A DNA stretch of 64,000 bases, from assembly GCA_036924285.1 (NCBI GenBank), contig JAYKYS010000004.1, forward strand, positions 12,618,001 to 12,682,000, given 5' to 3'. Position numbers and translations under genes: made by a program. Each line of letters opens with the position of its first letter. Within the stretch, counting starts at the first letter, position 1. This stretch comes from Asterella californica (taxonomy: Eukaryota; Streptophyta; Marchantiopsida; Marchantiales; Aytoniaceae). The notes beneath the pieces are model-generated. The model saw only the letters and a program-made list of their open reading frames with translations, searched no databases and was not told the DNA's origin. This document shows positions 34,475-47,580 of the stretch, in pieces.

Positions 34475-35418
34475 GTCGATTTATCTAAAAAAACAAGCCC
34501 TTTGCTAAGAAACTCTCTAGCTAACATGAAGCCTTTATGTCAATGCACACATTTATTTATCAAGCAGCCCTTTAGCTAAGCTGACCTTTTGCTTAATAAA
34601 AATTTTCCAACCCTTAATGTCATCTTGATGCAACTCAAATTATGAGCTAAGCCATGATTTTACGACTAAAGCCACAGCTACAAAACTGCCTCACACGGCT
34701 TATCGCCCTCTCCTAGTTGAATCATGTATCTCTCAGTCCATAATCTCAGTTGCATGCAAAGGCTTAGGCCAAGAAGTCCAGGTTTAAGGAGGATACCAAT
34801 CTTCCACCCCTAGTTGTGGAGGACATAGTCACGTACCTAATACAAACTCCCATCCGGAATATCGACATTTGAGATAAGAACCAAGAGCATTTGATCCAGT
34901 GATCTCTTCTTCTTAGATGGATGTTCTTTCTAATGAGATGGCTCCTGCTTCCGTTTAATAAAGTAATTAAAAATGTACATTCGTCAACAAATTTGCTTTT
35001 ACTTTTTTATTAGCTTTTTATGTGTTATCGGTTTTAAATAATGAAAGAGCCGAAACTATACTACTTGAGAACACCTATGCGACAGTGTCATCAGATAATG
35101 AATATGAGTTATCAGCAGAAAACGATAGAGTTTTCTCTTTTGTCACTTTCTAGAACTATAAATGACGCAAACATCTACATATAACATTAGTTCGTATAAC
35201 ACATGTCTGTTCTATTGAAGAAGAACTTGCACTTGATACCTTCATAACTTCTTAGTAGTTCTTCTGAATATAAGCTAAGGGGCAGCTTGTCTAGCTTAGC
35301 CCTAGCTTGGCTCCTGCCCAGCTTAACAAGCTCCAGGGCAGCTCTTTTTACAACTACGTACATCGTGGAAAAAAAACTTTTTGTAACTATCTTTCACTAT
35401 ACAAAAGATCGTGTAACA
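34475..35418 (-). repeat. Decayed family C LTR, inverted
   Basis: Read on the minus strand it begins near TGTTACACGATC (35418) and follows the C1 LTR order. First come the AAGCTNGGCAGGAGC motifs (35350-35273), then the tRNA-like fold (34951-34878), CTAGGGGTGGAAGA, GGCCTAAGCC, and the long-helix domain (34755-34628). Identity is low but collinear. The inner edge is approximate. Confidence 0.7.
34878..34951 (-). ncRNA. Diverged tRNA-like fold
   Basis: On the minus strand GAAGCAGGAGC pairs with GCTCTTGGTTC at 10 of 11 positions (one wobble). Two stem pairs differ from the C1 fold at both bases, A-T to G-C and G-C to A-T. The box-B-like GGATCAAAT is retained. Confidence 0.55.
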
Positions 35419-38400
35419 TGATAACGTTCTCAGATATATTGATTGTTCGAAGGTGATTGTCTCACAACTCTAGCACATACAGCAAGTTCTCCAAAGATGG
35501 TTGAGCATGCTTATTTATTCGCATCGTCTTCCAAGTCCACAGAACGAGACTATGCATGTCATTTAATTTAATATCTAACCCTTCCGTTGAGAAGAGTTAT
35601 GTAACAAATGACATGTCTAATTAATTGCTTGGTTCTTTGCTGGTAGTCTCTTACAATCATACTCTCAAAACAGTGTTTGTCTTCTTTTTTTCTGGTTTAA
35701 GTCAGGATATTCCCACATCTCCAAATCCACTCAGCATTTAACATTTAGAGTTATTTTGATTTTTTGTCAGCTTATATAGAATTTTCACTTAACACTTGTG
35801 TATTTTCCGATAACAACAAGAGGACAGCAGTTCTCCAGAAGTGCATACTGTATGCATATTGGTAGTATATATTGCTCAGAAGTGATAAATCTAAGTTGAT
35901 CACTTAGACATTAAGAAATGTCATTTTGTAGATGGTCATGATAGAACAACCAGATCAAGATAGTGAGGACGTTCAACTAGTGTTGTGTCTAGACAACAAG
36001 AGAGACAGAAATATTTTCTTTTTGTATATCATGGAGAGAACATGGAATGGGAGTACCTATAATTTATCTAGATTGCTGGAAAGCTTACGATAGGATTAAA
36101 TTAAGAGATTTTTCTCATCAAATAATAAACCATTGATTAATGGTTAAGGAAAATTAAATCAAAAGAAAGATCGAATCAATGTGAAGATAGGACTTGAGGA
36201 GGAGATGAACTCAGTATATACTGAGATATAATGCATATCTGAGTGAATTTATGTGAAGACACTAGTTCGAGAATAGGATTTATTTCCAATGCGTCTGAGA
36301 GCTGTTTCTAAAATATAGGAGAACTTTCTAATACCAAACAGTGATAACAAGAAGCTACACTTGCAATGAAATTGCAGAAATATGCATGAGCGATTTATAC
36401 AGATCTCTCTTTTCTTCTTTTTTCTGGTTTTCACAATGATTCTATCCTTCCGTTCTCTCTACTTTTTTTGTTTTTCCAGTTTTCACAAAACCTCTGTGAG
36501 GTTTTCACAATCAACGTGTAGCTATGCTAACGGATAACAAAAACCTTACTTCTCGATCCCCTTTCGCTCTCAAAAGTTTGAAAGATATATCATACTAGAA
36601 CAAATAATCTACTGTTAGTGGCGATCATAAGTTTATATTCACAGCAAACAAATTTTAGAGGATAATGAAACTTTAAGGGGTCAAAGATATAGGCCGTGAG
36701 TCATTTTTATTTAAAAATATATATACGACAGATAAATCACCAATCTACTTTGTCCTCGATCTGGCTCTCGGCCTAGCAAGTCTAGGTCGGAAGTTCAATC
36801 CCGGCCAGTGGCTTGGGTTCGCTGTGGGATCCAGTGTCCAGGAGGTCCAGGAGGTCAAGGTAAACCTTGACCTCCTGGTTCTCATGGGCGACCAGGGTAC
36901 TGGGAACGAGGTAAGTGGTGTAATCCGTGTAAGATCAAAACTTTCCTGGCGAAAATAGTTATAAAAATAGATAAAATAAAATAAATCTACTTTTTTCTTT
37001 TCCTGTTCTTCCATATCGATGGCCCACTTTCAAGGTTCAAAGAGATCCGAATGTTTAGAAGGAAGAGAAGACAGCTTGACTTCGTCCTAAAACAGCCAGT
37101 TAAATCGATCATAGCTGCTACTTCCTAAATTAGGCAATGACAGATTGAAGAAGACTGCACGGAAACGATGGAAACCATCTGATCCGTATCGTGCTCTTAC
37201 TAGAAAAAGAACCGCGCAGCAGTGTGAGAAGAATCCTGTGATGGACCGATGGGACATACGACAGACTATAGTTCTCATATAGTAGCTCAGCAAAATGAAT
37301 GAGGCGATGTGATAAGAATGTTGTGCTCTGCTGTAGTAGTAAAATATCAAAGTTGGAGATGATTGGTCCATGGCTGGAAATGCAGAATGGAGGGTGCAAT
37401 TAGCTTCAGCTCTCTGCTGGCAAGAATGGACTGAGTGCTCTGGGCAGGATTATCTCATTTGTGGTGATGGGTGAATGTTCATTCGATACTGTAATCAGGA
37501 ACTACCAACTACAACAGTAGAGGAGACGAGTACCAACATGTCATTCTTGAAGAATTTCCTCTCACATTACATATAGTATGATATTAGTGTCAAAGTTCAG
37601 AGGAAATATTCTTCAACAGCGGAGAAGGAAATACCCAACAAATCACTACAAATAACTTTTTATATTTCTCAAAGATGGAAAAGGAAAATAGCCGAAAAAT
37701 CACCATAAATAAATTTTTTTAGAAGCACGACTCATTCTAGGTCGCTCTTGTGACTGAACATTGCAATATTTTCATTATTTTTTCTTTTAATTTTGACACT
37801 CAAAATAATTACTTAAAACAGTGAAAAATCTACTACAAAACTTGAGTAAAAAAATAAAAAAACTTTTAAAAAATACCCATGACGTGTTCCTGCGAGTACC
37901 TCCGGAAATACCCGCATGAAACGTACACCAAGGTATGGTCGAAGACGTAACTCACTCCTGCGAATCTAAAATCTTTCAGCAAGATTTCGACTTTGACACC
38001 CCCTATTACTACGGTAGTTACTCCTTACTACAGTAGAGTATCAGAAGTTTGCTTGACTGTACCCTTGATAAGGTCGGTTACTTGATCGCACCCATCTTAG
38101 GATTAAGGTTCTTCATTTTTAACTTAATAACTATAGACTCTTCATTATGTCGAGCATTACACAAGATAAATAAAGATCACGTAATAAATAAACATTTCCA
38201 GGACTAATATTTATTATGAAGATATTTTGAATTGTTTTTTATTAAAAACATCTCACTGGTTACTGGTTGCTGAGATGTACAGTCTCCCATTCAGATTATA
38301 TGACATTCCGACCTGCTTCTACCAGTCAATTATGACATCCACGTCTCCCATTTAGATGAAAAGACTTTCCACTTGTTTTCCAATGATGCGATGACGATGA

Positions 38401-41400
38401 ACGATCAAGTCCCACAAACTTTGGTACCAGAGTTGCAATCGAAGTAAATCTCTGTTACAGTCCTCACTCACAGTCGCTTCTTTCTTTGTGTCGTGCTCCC
38501 ACGGCTGCTCCCAACACCGTATCCACTGCTCTTACCGTAGTCAATGCAACTTCACACGCGCATCTGTCCACGGACGCGACCTTCCAGCGCTCGGGGCTAA
38601 CCGGCATTCTTTGTATTCTCAACCGGTTGGAATTCTAAAAAGTCGCGTTGAAATGATGTCCAGCCGGATATTTTGTAGGTTGAAATTTTACAAAACGACA
38701 AGTCACTTGTTAAGAAAACCGAGAATATTAATAAAGGACTGAAAAATACCGGTTCCATTATTACCTTCGGATAATTTCCGGTTCCCGAAACTTTTTACCC
38801 CGAGCGCTGCCTTCCAGTCACCAACAGACCAGCTCGAACACGGTTCCCGACCATCAGCGGACCTAGCGGGGTCCGGGGCCACCCTGCCTTTCCTTCGGTA
38901 ACAAGGTACGGTGCTCGTCACTCCATCAGACCAGGTCAGGCCCGTCCTTCGGCTGACACATGTCAAACTGGCACCGACACCCCATATGCGTGCGTAGAAT
39001 GGGCAACCGGAAGCTGCAGTCGAGTGCTTCTCGCGACCACGAACGCTTCTTATCGAGAGGGAAGGAATCGGGAGAGAAGGTGACTTCAGCAAGCACTCGA
39101 AAGAACGCTACAGTCGTACACTACCCGAGCCAGATCCGCTCGCAGAGATAGAGTTCCCCTACCACTTGTAAACAGAGTGGAGTCGCTACAGCTGGGGAGG
39201 TACAGTCGGGTCCAGTCGCGTAGGTAGAGTCAGACTGTTGTAGCGGCCAAGCGCGGAGGAGGAGGAGAGACTAGAAGAAGCCTCGAACAGAAAAGGACAT
39301 GAACGTTTGCAAAACTGTGTTTTGGTCTCCGCTTGTCTGCCTGGAACCTTTGCCGTACCGACCAGCGGAATGCCAGGCTGCAGAATACTGTATCATTAGA
39401 CGGGATCGGATAGTGGAAAGCCACGATTCTCATGCGTTGATTTGGTGGTGGGGCTAAACTGTCCAGTCCGGTATGAATTATGCTGTCAGCCTATCATCAC
39501 GTTTTCCCGCTTCCTCCAGCAGCAGCGTAGTAGTAGTCAAAGCCGGTTTACCCGGGTTGGTCTCTCTCTATTCATCCATCCAGGTTGTCTCATCCCAATC
39601 CTCCGTCCACACAGTACCGTATTGCTATTTAAATTTACTCGTAAATTAAATAATTATTTTACTGCGCAAATGTTTAGAAAATAAGAAGTCGAACTGCGTG
39701 AAAGTTTGAGAAAATAATTCTCTTTTCTTGCATGAACTTTAATAACAATAATTTGATCTACACATAAGTACAACCTGACACAAGTTTAGAAATATCTAGT
39801 TTTACAAACAAACATTAAAATTAAGTATTTTAATTTTTAACGTGTATAAAACTTTTTCAATTATCTAAACGTTAACATTTATCGCTAGAAAATATCCAAT
39901 CGATCTCAATAAATAAATAAAACTTATGACCATAATATACGAATACAATATAAAATAAAATAAAATTCGCAATGAACATTCGAACCATTCTGTGTTTTCG
40001 CACAACTGCTACGCGAATTTAGATAGCAGTACAGTAGAATGTGTTGCGCAGAGTCGCAAACTGACAGTACAATAGCGACAGTCTATAACTGTGGTCGCGA
40101 TGGTGAGGTCTCCATCCTGAGTCGTACTGCGCTGTGTAGAGCTAACCACGTCTTTACAGCGGAACTCCTACCAAGCCTTCTGAGGCTATAGAACTTTTAT
40201 TCTTAAAAGTAAATTTCACTTTATTACACTTAGGAGATAGATATAAGACCTGACGACAGAACTGAAAAATAGATGATAAAGTAGTCTGATACCAGTATCT
40301 TGAGAACACATATGATAATATAGTCCGATATCAGTATCTTCAGAACACAGAAGCTGAACTAGATTAAGAATCCAACCCTCGCTAAAAATAATAAATGATA
40401 AAAATAATACGATATCAAAGTCCCGAGTACACACAGATCTCAGTATCTTGAGAGCACACAAAAACTGGATTAGCTAAAAGTAATATGATATCAACATCTT
40501 GAGAACACACAGAACTTAAAACACAAAAGCTCGAGACTGGAAAAGCATAACAAAACCAATACTAGATTACCCATCGACCGAGTCGAACAAAAACATTAAA
40601 ACTCGAAAACATTAACAAGCCTAAAAAGCCAATACTGGATGAACCATCGACCCGACCGAACAAAATAAAATAATTATTATCCAACGACTCTACCGAACAA
40701 GGATAGAAGCTCGAGTCATGGACAAGCCTAGATAATATACTGGATTTCCCCATTGACCCGATCCAATCAACTAGAATAGTTAATTACTAAGCGAACAGTG
40801 TAAAACAGTGTACCCAGCTTCCACTAGAATACAACTATCCTCCAAACGAGAGACCCGGATGCAAGAACCTCGGTGGAACCAACACCGGAATGGAACCATT
40901 GGTAAACGATAACCACTACCGGTATCCTGCGAGCTATTGTTCGGCGGTGAGGTTATAAAATTTACCATTACGAGTAAGAGAGGAGATATAGCTCTTCCTG
41001 TTTGCCTAGTATATAGAGATATAGTTCATCCTGTTTGCCTAGTATATATAGTTCTTTCAGCTGGAAAGCAAACATTCACCCGCTATAGCCGGTAAAGCTA
41101 ACGGCGTCCCCACCCTTTCCCAGTGTGCTGGCCTTTCGTAGCTAAACGATATTTTAGAATGACCGGGGAAAAGCAGAACATCGGATACTGTAGACGTGGG
41201 TGTCAGACTGTGCTGGACTGTGTATCACCGAGACTGGACGTTTGTTTTTTCAACGGGATCCTGCAAATTTTAACGGGTGGTAGTACAAGCGCGCGGGTAT
41301 AATCAACTGTTTATAAGCCGTGATAGACTCCAAAAGGAGGACGATTTTGACACGCATCCATTCACACGACGAAGCTGCACTTACCACGAACGATAACCGT

Positions 41401-42380
41401 AAATTGAGATATACACACTTAAAATCATTATGTCCGGAATCGACAGAGAACACGCACTTCGATCCGGTAAAAGACTCCATGCAGAAAGCAACTACTGAGT
41501 GCAAAAATACTCGTCCCACTCTCGAGATGCACGACGATCGATAGACAAGACCAAAGCCCTCTCTCCACACTCAAAGCCAGGAACAACAGCATTCTTCTAG
41601 TGAGTTCGTCAGACAAAACTGCCAGCTCACATTCGGCGTTTCAGCATAAATAATTGAATAAAGAGCTCGTGGGATTCATAAGGAAAGCCAAGTGAGGCCC
41701 CACTGACATCCAGCCGGCTCCGATGACGAGCAATTATCATCGGCCAAAGCCCGCGGATGGAAATCTACGATTGTCTGGAATGGGTACTCATTTCCACCGC
41801 CTTCGGAACGCAGTGACTGCAAATAGCACATTTACAGACGGGAGGTAACAGAGGTAGTAAAATCTACTCTTGAACTGATGCCCACCATTTTAGTCCACAG
41901 CAGTACTACATCGTTGGCATCCACACCTGTCAAGGTTCAGTTGATTTCCAAAGCTTATACTGTCAACAGGCCTGAGATGCACTGGGATAGCGCAGCAGGC
42001 AGAGACGAGAAAAGATTAGAAGACACAGAGATGATGATCTCAAGCTAATTCTGCGTCCCCCCTCTTAACCTACTCTCAACCCGCGGTGAGGATAATTACA
42101 AGAAGAGATTCACAATCTGTAAGGCAATCTACATGGTCGTGCCGTGAGCGGGAAATTCTACCATTTGGCGAAGAATAAAAGGGGTCCTGTACAAGCAGTG
42201 TGAACATTCGTCCAGGATGCGTCCGGAGGAACGAGGGAAGGAAGGAAGGCACAGATTCTAGATATCACTGCTTGACCCACATAAGAAAAAATCGCAGATA
42301 CTTTTGAATGAATGATACAGGGAACAAAAATGCAAGCAGCATTTTCCAGGGCACGAAACGATGACAACTACGGAGAATTT
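35419..42380. other. AT-rich intergenic region, no gene recognised
   Basis: No frame carries a recognisable domain or gene-like codon pattern. Items seen: a perfect hairpin at 36847-36878 with a tRNA-like box-B stretch just before it (36770-36830); degenerate repeats of ATATCAGTATCTTGAGAACACA at 40270-40530; a two-copy repeat of about 36 bases ending CCTGTTTGCCTAGTATATA near 40985-41055; and a 12-bp inverted pair CAGCGCTCGGGG/CCCCGAGCGCTG at about 38587 and 38799. Confidence 0.6.
36847..36878. other. Perfect 14-bp hairpin with TAAA loop
   Basis: CCAGGAGGTCAAGG, TAAA, CCTTGACCTCCTGG. A partial repeat of CCAGGAGGTC lies just upstream. It could be a fold-back relic or a small-RNA precursor; nothing decides. 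Confidence 0.7.
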
Positions 42381-42388
42381 TTCAGAGA

Positions 42389-42455
42389 GGACCAAAGTTG
42401 GTCCTTTGCAAAGCCAGTTATAACTGGCGAGTTGCTCAAGGACCAACTTTGGTCC
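42389..42455. other. Nested palindrome 3' of the ETO1/EOL-like gene
   Basis: Outer arms GGACCAAAGTTGGTCC (42389-42404) and GGACCAACTTTGGTCC (42440-42455) are inverted copies, with pairing extended by CTT/AAG. The loop contains the perfect 14-base palindrome CCAGTTATAACTGG (42414-42427). It starts 33 bases past the stop codon, so it is probably in the 3' UTR. Confidence 0.8.
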
Positions 42456-42487
42456 GCCTGATTGCTACGACAAGACATCGGTAGAGA

Positions 42488-45400
42488 CTAGTAAGCCTCT
42501 CGACCATGAACTCGATTGTGGAGTTCCAAAGTATCCTGATGATTTGGGTCCATGGACAAGACAGCACGACAATCCCGAAGGCTGGCTTGAAGGTCACCAA
42601 TGCACTCATGAAAGGCTGCACGCAAATGCAGTACTTGCAGATCAGCTTTGAAGGCAATCGCTGTTGAAAGCTCCGCTATGGCTTCTTTCTCTCTGTGACT
42701 GTCCATCAAAACTGCAGTGTCATGCAACCGTAAGACAAGTCAGTCTCGACTAAGTCCCTAGCTGCAAACCAGTGTCCGAGAGTGAAAAACAGGACAAAAC
42801 AAGCAAGTTCTCATTTTGAGTCATTCGGGTGCTCTATCTCGTGCGATAAGTTACATACGATGCCCATGTACGATACTACGTGAAGCATCAGACGTCTACG
42901 ACCGTTAGAGGTACAGCCTTATCGCAGCAAGCATCAACAACCTGCCAATGGTATGCCCAGGGTGTACTTCGAAAACCGAAGTTACAGATACTCCTATCAG
43001 CTTATACGGTAACCTTATTTCAGCTTATACTGGAATGCTAGTAGATGTATTCAGAAGCTAATAGGGGTGAGAGAGAGTTGCATGCACCAAGAATGCAGGA
43101 AGAAGTGCTGCTCTGAGCTTAAAGTCCACTTGCCTGCAGCTCGATACCGGTATGGATAAGTCCGCAACGGGTCCAGCTGCGTGACCTTCTGTAGATCCGC
43201 CATAGTCATGTCCCTCTCCCCATATTCTGATCTCTTCTCATAAGCAGATGCATTATTCCTGGCCTTCTCTATGAGTTTAGTCATCTCTTCGTGCGCTGAC
43301 TTCCGATCTCCTTGTAGGTGGTGCACTCTTGCCAACCCTTGATGCGCTCGGGTGTGGCGGATTTTGAGGGCACTCACGTAGCGATCAGCGGCGAGCTTCA
43401 ACTCACGGCAGTCTACATATACACTACCTAGATTGTTCAAGGCCTGCAGCAACGAAAGAACACTCTTCAGCATCACGTTGAAAACCACTGGATCAGGAAT
43501 TTACTCTACACATTTGTCCAAACTCATGCGCTTGAAAAAACATCCCACCTGCCCTTTGCGCAGTCCGTCGGATGGGCATTTCAACGCCTCCTCTAGCAGC
43601 TCAACAACTTTGGCCGATGACCCCGGATCCAAGCTCGTATCTGCTAAAGCATAAGCTTTCAAGAAAAAGGCTTCGAATGACCGTTGAATAGCAATTGATT
43701 CTTCAGCCTTCTCCAGAGCCTCCTCTCTGTGGCCTGTGTCATACAGAATCCAGCCTTCGTACACCAACCTTTCATGCTCACTACTTGCATGTTCACGCGC
43801 CAATCTTAAGCTACGCATAGCAGCTTTAGGGCAATTTAATCTGCATGCATCCAACAAAAGAGAAAAGGAACAACTGAACTCTTTAGGCTCGATCGAGAAA
43901 CACCGCTGAACCGCTGAAACTCTCCTCTAGCGCCAAGTAAACAGAACGACCGCCACCAATCGGTATGAGCAGACAGAACTCAACCGACAATAAAACATTA
44001 CATCACATCTCCAACTTCTGGAAGCAATTCCGACACCCCAGCCTGTGGAACGACACTGTCCAGAGACACAACAGCAAAGTGACATAGCAGCAGTGTTGGT
44101 GTAAGCGTTTGACAGAGATATTTGACATGAGCGCTCGTTCTCCATTACTCACCTTAGAAGAAGCAGTGACTGTCGGAAGAATAGTAAGCCCTTGCCAGGA
44201 TCAGACTCGAGCATTTGGTGAACCACGGCCAGTGACCCAATGTCATCGACGGATGACCAGTGATCATACAGCTGCAGCCAGCAATCTGCCTTTGTCCATT
44301 GATCCACATGTTGACTCAGCAATCTCAGCAATTGCACGGCTGGAACTCGGCCAGAATACATCATATACGAGGGATCGAGAGTCAACAAAGCTCGAACATC
44401 CCTAGTTGCTCCCTGGTAGTCTTGGAGAGCAAGACAGAAGTAGGCTCGAAGCTCCAGACAATCAGGTGTAACCTTAAACCCCAAAACTCGGTTGATTTCT
44501 ACAATGGCTGGATCAACCTTCTGCTCATCCATGAGCGCGGCAGATCTGTACTTGTATGGATACAGAAGTGTTGGATCCAGCTCAGTTGCCTTATTCAAAT
44601 CCTCTAACTTCTCTTTTCCATCACAATACAAAGCCCTCTCTAAGTACATCCATCCTTCAGCTTTATCGGTTGACAAAATGGACGAAGCCTCTGCGAAAGC
44701 CGCAAGTCTAAGGCCACGCTTATATTTCGCCCTGGCAATTCCAGCACGCGAATAAACGTGCCCTTCAGCGGCCGCTCCAACGAATAACTCCTGTGCCTCA
44801 CTGTACTGCTTTCTACTAAACGTCACACACCCAAGCTGATGAAGGGCCATCGCTTTTTGTCGAGAAGACACAGCGCATTCTACTGCACGTTCAAGAAGCA
44901 CTACAGACAGATCTGACTTGATATCCTCCTCCATGGCCACCTGACTGAGAACGGAGTACAAGGCGAACGATGAATGACCAACCATCTCGAATCTCTTTCT
45001 TCCATCTGGCCGGTACAGCAAAGTGGCAATCTGAGGATTATGCAGAGAGCCCGGCAGCTCCCGTAGAAAAACTTGTAGGCAAGATGCAACAAGAACTTGT
45101 GCGCTTTCTTCTAAGGCGTAGTCAAGAAATGTTACTGCATCTTGTGTGCTATGCACCAATGCCGCAAGCCTTTTGTCACAAGCCTCTTTTAAGTGCTCGC
45201 AACAAAATCTATTAGCGAAGGATAGCAGTTCTAGTACTAGGTCGGGAGCCAAAAAGCCAAGCCTACCCAATTTACTGAACTCGTCCACAGCTCTCATCCC
45301 TACAGGAGAGATCCCGTTATCTGAGAACTCTATCTCGTTTGCACGAGACTCTGCAAAACAACCGTTCAACATCGCATGGAATGGACCCGAAAGACAAGCC

Positions 45401-45901
45401 ATTCTCTGCCTATTACAAAATACTCTATCGTTATCGATAAGGAAGACTACATCGTTTCTTATGGAGCCAGACGTTGAGCACTCGTCTACCAACAAGGCAC
45501 CATCTGTATCCGAACTTTCGCAGGCGCATGGCTCCAATGCCAGCTTGGGCGCGAAGCCAGGGACCATCGCCGCTCGCGGACACTCCAACCTGCGAGCTGT
45601 GCACGCGGTGGGTGATGCTTCATAGAGCTCTTCAGCACGTTTCTCGTATTTGAGCCAAGCTGCAAGCACGAGCTTATCGTGAACTGTCACGGCGTGCTGC
45701 CGTGCAGAGCGTAAGCTACGGCGCAACATTTTGCTCTCGCCCAAACCCCGAAAGACAAAAGACTGCTCCATGTACAGGCGGGCCTTTTCATCATCTGCAG
45801 CTAGCTCTAACTCCTCATGAATCTCCGCCAGAGATTCCACGTAGTCAACCGGCCTGAAGAAGGGCTGTATACACGGATCTGCGAGTTGTGCGACGGTGCA
45901 G
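42488..45901 (-). CDS. ETO1/EOL-like BTB-TPR protein (CUL3 adaptor for ACC synthase turnover), 5' end unresolved
   Basis: Four exons on the minus strand: 45901-44153, 43840-43549, 43443-43134 and 42711-42488 (stop TAG). They give about 858 residues against about 950 for Arabidopsis ETO1. The protein opens with a region like EOL1 (VDYVESLAEIHEEL). A BTB domain follows (from NDVVFLIDNDRVFCNRQRMACL to the CLQVFLRELPGSLHNP stretch), then TPR-type helices to the end. Conserved stretches include SSVDDIGSLAVVHQML, ERLVYEGWILYDTGHREEAL, ALKCPSDGLRKGQ, NNASAYEKRSEY and QLDPLRTYPYRYRAA. ETO1-family proteins bridge cullin-3 ligase to type-2 ACC synthases and restrain ethylene synthesis; that role is inferred from family. 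Introns 1 and 2 are GT-AG (312 and 105 bases). Intron 3 (422 bases) reads GC-AG. Position 45901 follows a CAG acceptor, and a stop lies upstream in frame, so at least one 5' exon is missing from this model. Confidence 0.88.
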
Positions 45902-47580
45902 CTGCAAGCGAACACGATCACAGCAGCTCATCAAACGACTCTCCAAGGACACCTATCAATGACCAAAAGCACTAACACCATCAAGGGGAGAAATTCGTCA
46001 TGATCACTCTACATGCTCACACTGAACAGACCTGGTCGAAGGGGCGGTCTCATTGTAAGAAGACGTTCGGCAATGCTTCCCGTTTGCAGCTGAGACCGAT
46101 ATATTACCAGCCTCTATATTACTTACGGAGTGCACGTGACTGCTCTTGAATCCCTCAGTCGCCCGCAGACTTCTCATCTTGGAACCTCTACGTACCGGGA
46201 TGATAGTGGTGACTGACTATCGCTTCTACCAAGCACAAGTCCTCTGGCTACAAGGCTGCTCATAAGTGTCTTACTAGTGTTTAACCATCCTACCTGCCGC
46301 AGAAACTATGATCTGGACACCCAATCCCTGCTTAGAGCGGAACACGTTCTACTTGCCACAACGCATCCTTCAAGCGCAACCTGCCTGCCTTCTTGCCCGC
46401 GAGAGTCGAAGCCCATCCTAGGCTACTCATCTGCTGAACTTGCATCCGCTTCATCCTCATCAGTCGCAACCTAAACCTGGGAGAAAGCAAACAACTGAAT
46501 CACACCTCTAGATCGTCAGTCTCTGGACAATCGTGCAACCAGCTAGTCTAGCTGATCGAGGAGGAGTTTGAAGGTTTTCGACTCTCAGATTCTGCATCTC
46601 GATCAATCACTACCAGGCACGTTCTTCAACACCGCTGAAACTATCCATACTCAAACTTTCTCGAAGCAATTCTAATTCTTCAGCTGCTTTCCAAGCCAAT
46701 ACACTCACATCATCACCGGTCTCTGAGAAGCAGCAATTCCTTCCGAAATTTCTATTCTCTCTCACTCCTCGGACCGTCAAACCTCTCCTCACCTACAGCT
46801 GCAGCGGCGACTACTCGCACCTCCCACTCCTCCACCGACTCGTAGAGGAGGATGCGTAGGGCTCTCACTCAATCCACCACGACCACCACTTCCTCCTCCT
46901 CCATGCGACACCCGTCTCTGGATCATATGACTGGACAAAGGAAAACTCGAAAAAGCTTCCCGATACCCCTCAATACTACTACTCCATACAACAACACCCT
47001 CCCACCGCACTGACTGTCCCTATCCTCCCTCACACTCTCGCTTTCTCGTCTCACACTTGAAATGAACCTGTCTTCTGTCTCGTCTGAGCTGCCACTCGTC
47101 CCTTCTGGTCTCTCTCCTCTTCCTCCTGCTGCAGCTGCTGCAGCTAGCTGGTTGTCTCCGTCGAAGACAAGAGACAAAGTGACGGAAACTCAAAAGGCGA
47201 AACTCTCACGAGTCACAACAGTCCGCCTACGTTCGGCGGACTGTGGCTTCATTTCGCTTGGCCCGGCTGGAGTCACTGTGCAGCCGATGGCTGGCCTCCC
47301 AATGGCCTCCATCCAGCAGACGCATCAGCTCGCCGGCAGAAAAAGCCGGCTTCCATGAGGCCCGTGCGGAAATCCGGTCAACTTATCACGATGGACGGAA
47401 CCAACAACTGTCTGAGACGCATCCGACCGTCCGATACGCCCGCCGACGGCGCAGATTAGCAGGTGTGTCTGCAGACATGCAATTCGGGGAAAAACGGATT
47501 GACGCAATTCCCGCCTCATGGTCGAGATCGACAGAGAGATCGATCGGGGACTTTGTTGCGTGAGTTGTTAGCAGTACTTA
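45902..47580 (-). other. Upstream region of the ETO1/EOL-like gene; 5' exon not located
   Basis: A T-rich stretch precedes the acceptor at 45902-45903. Further up, a Gly/Arg/Ser-rich open stretch on the minus strand (47177-46789) ends near a good donor, TGTAG|GTGAGG at about 46796. That could be a 5' UTR or first coding exon, but its peptide does not resemble ETO1-family N-termini. I therefore leave the first exon unassigned. Confidence 0.3.

Noticed and set aside
38488..39151. Possible small genes around 38.5-39.2 kb
   Set aside because: Overlapping frames on both strands, no recognisable domain, no splice-supported extension.
45919..45921. GTG as translation start of the ETO1/EOL-like protein
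   Set aside because: Plant genes rarely start at GTG. A CAG acceptor lies 18 bases downstream and relatives have a longer N-terminus, so an upstream exon is more likely.
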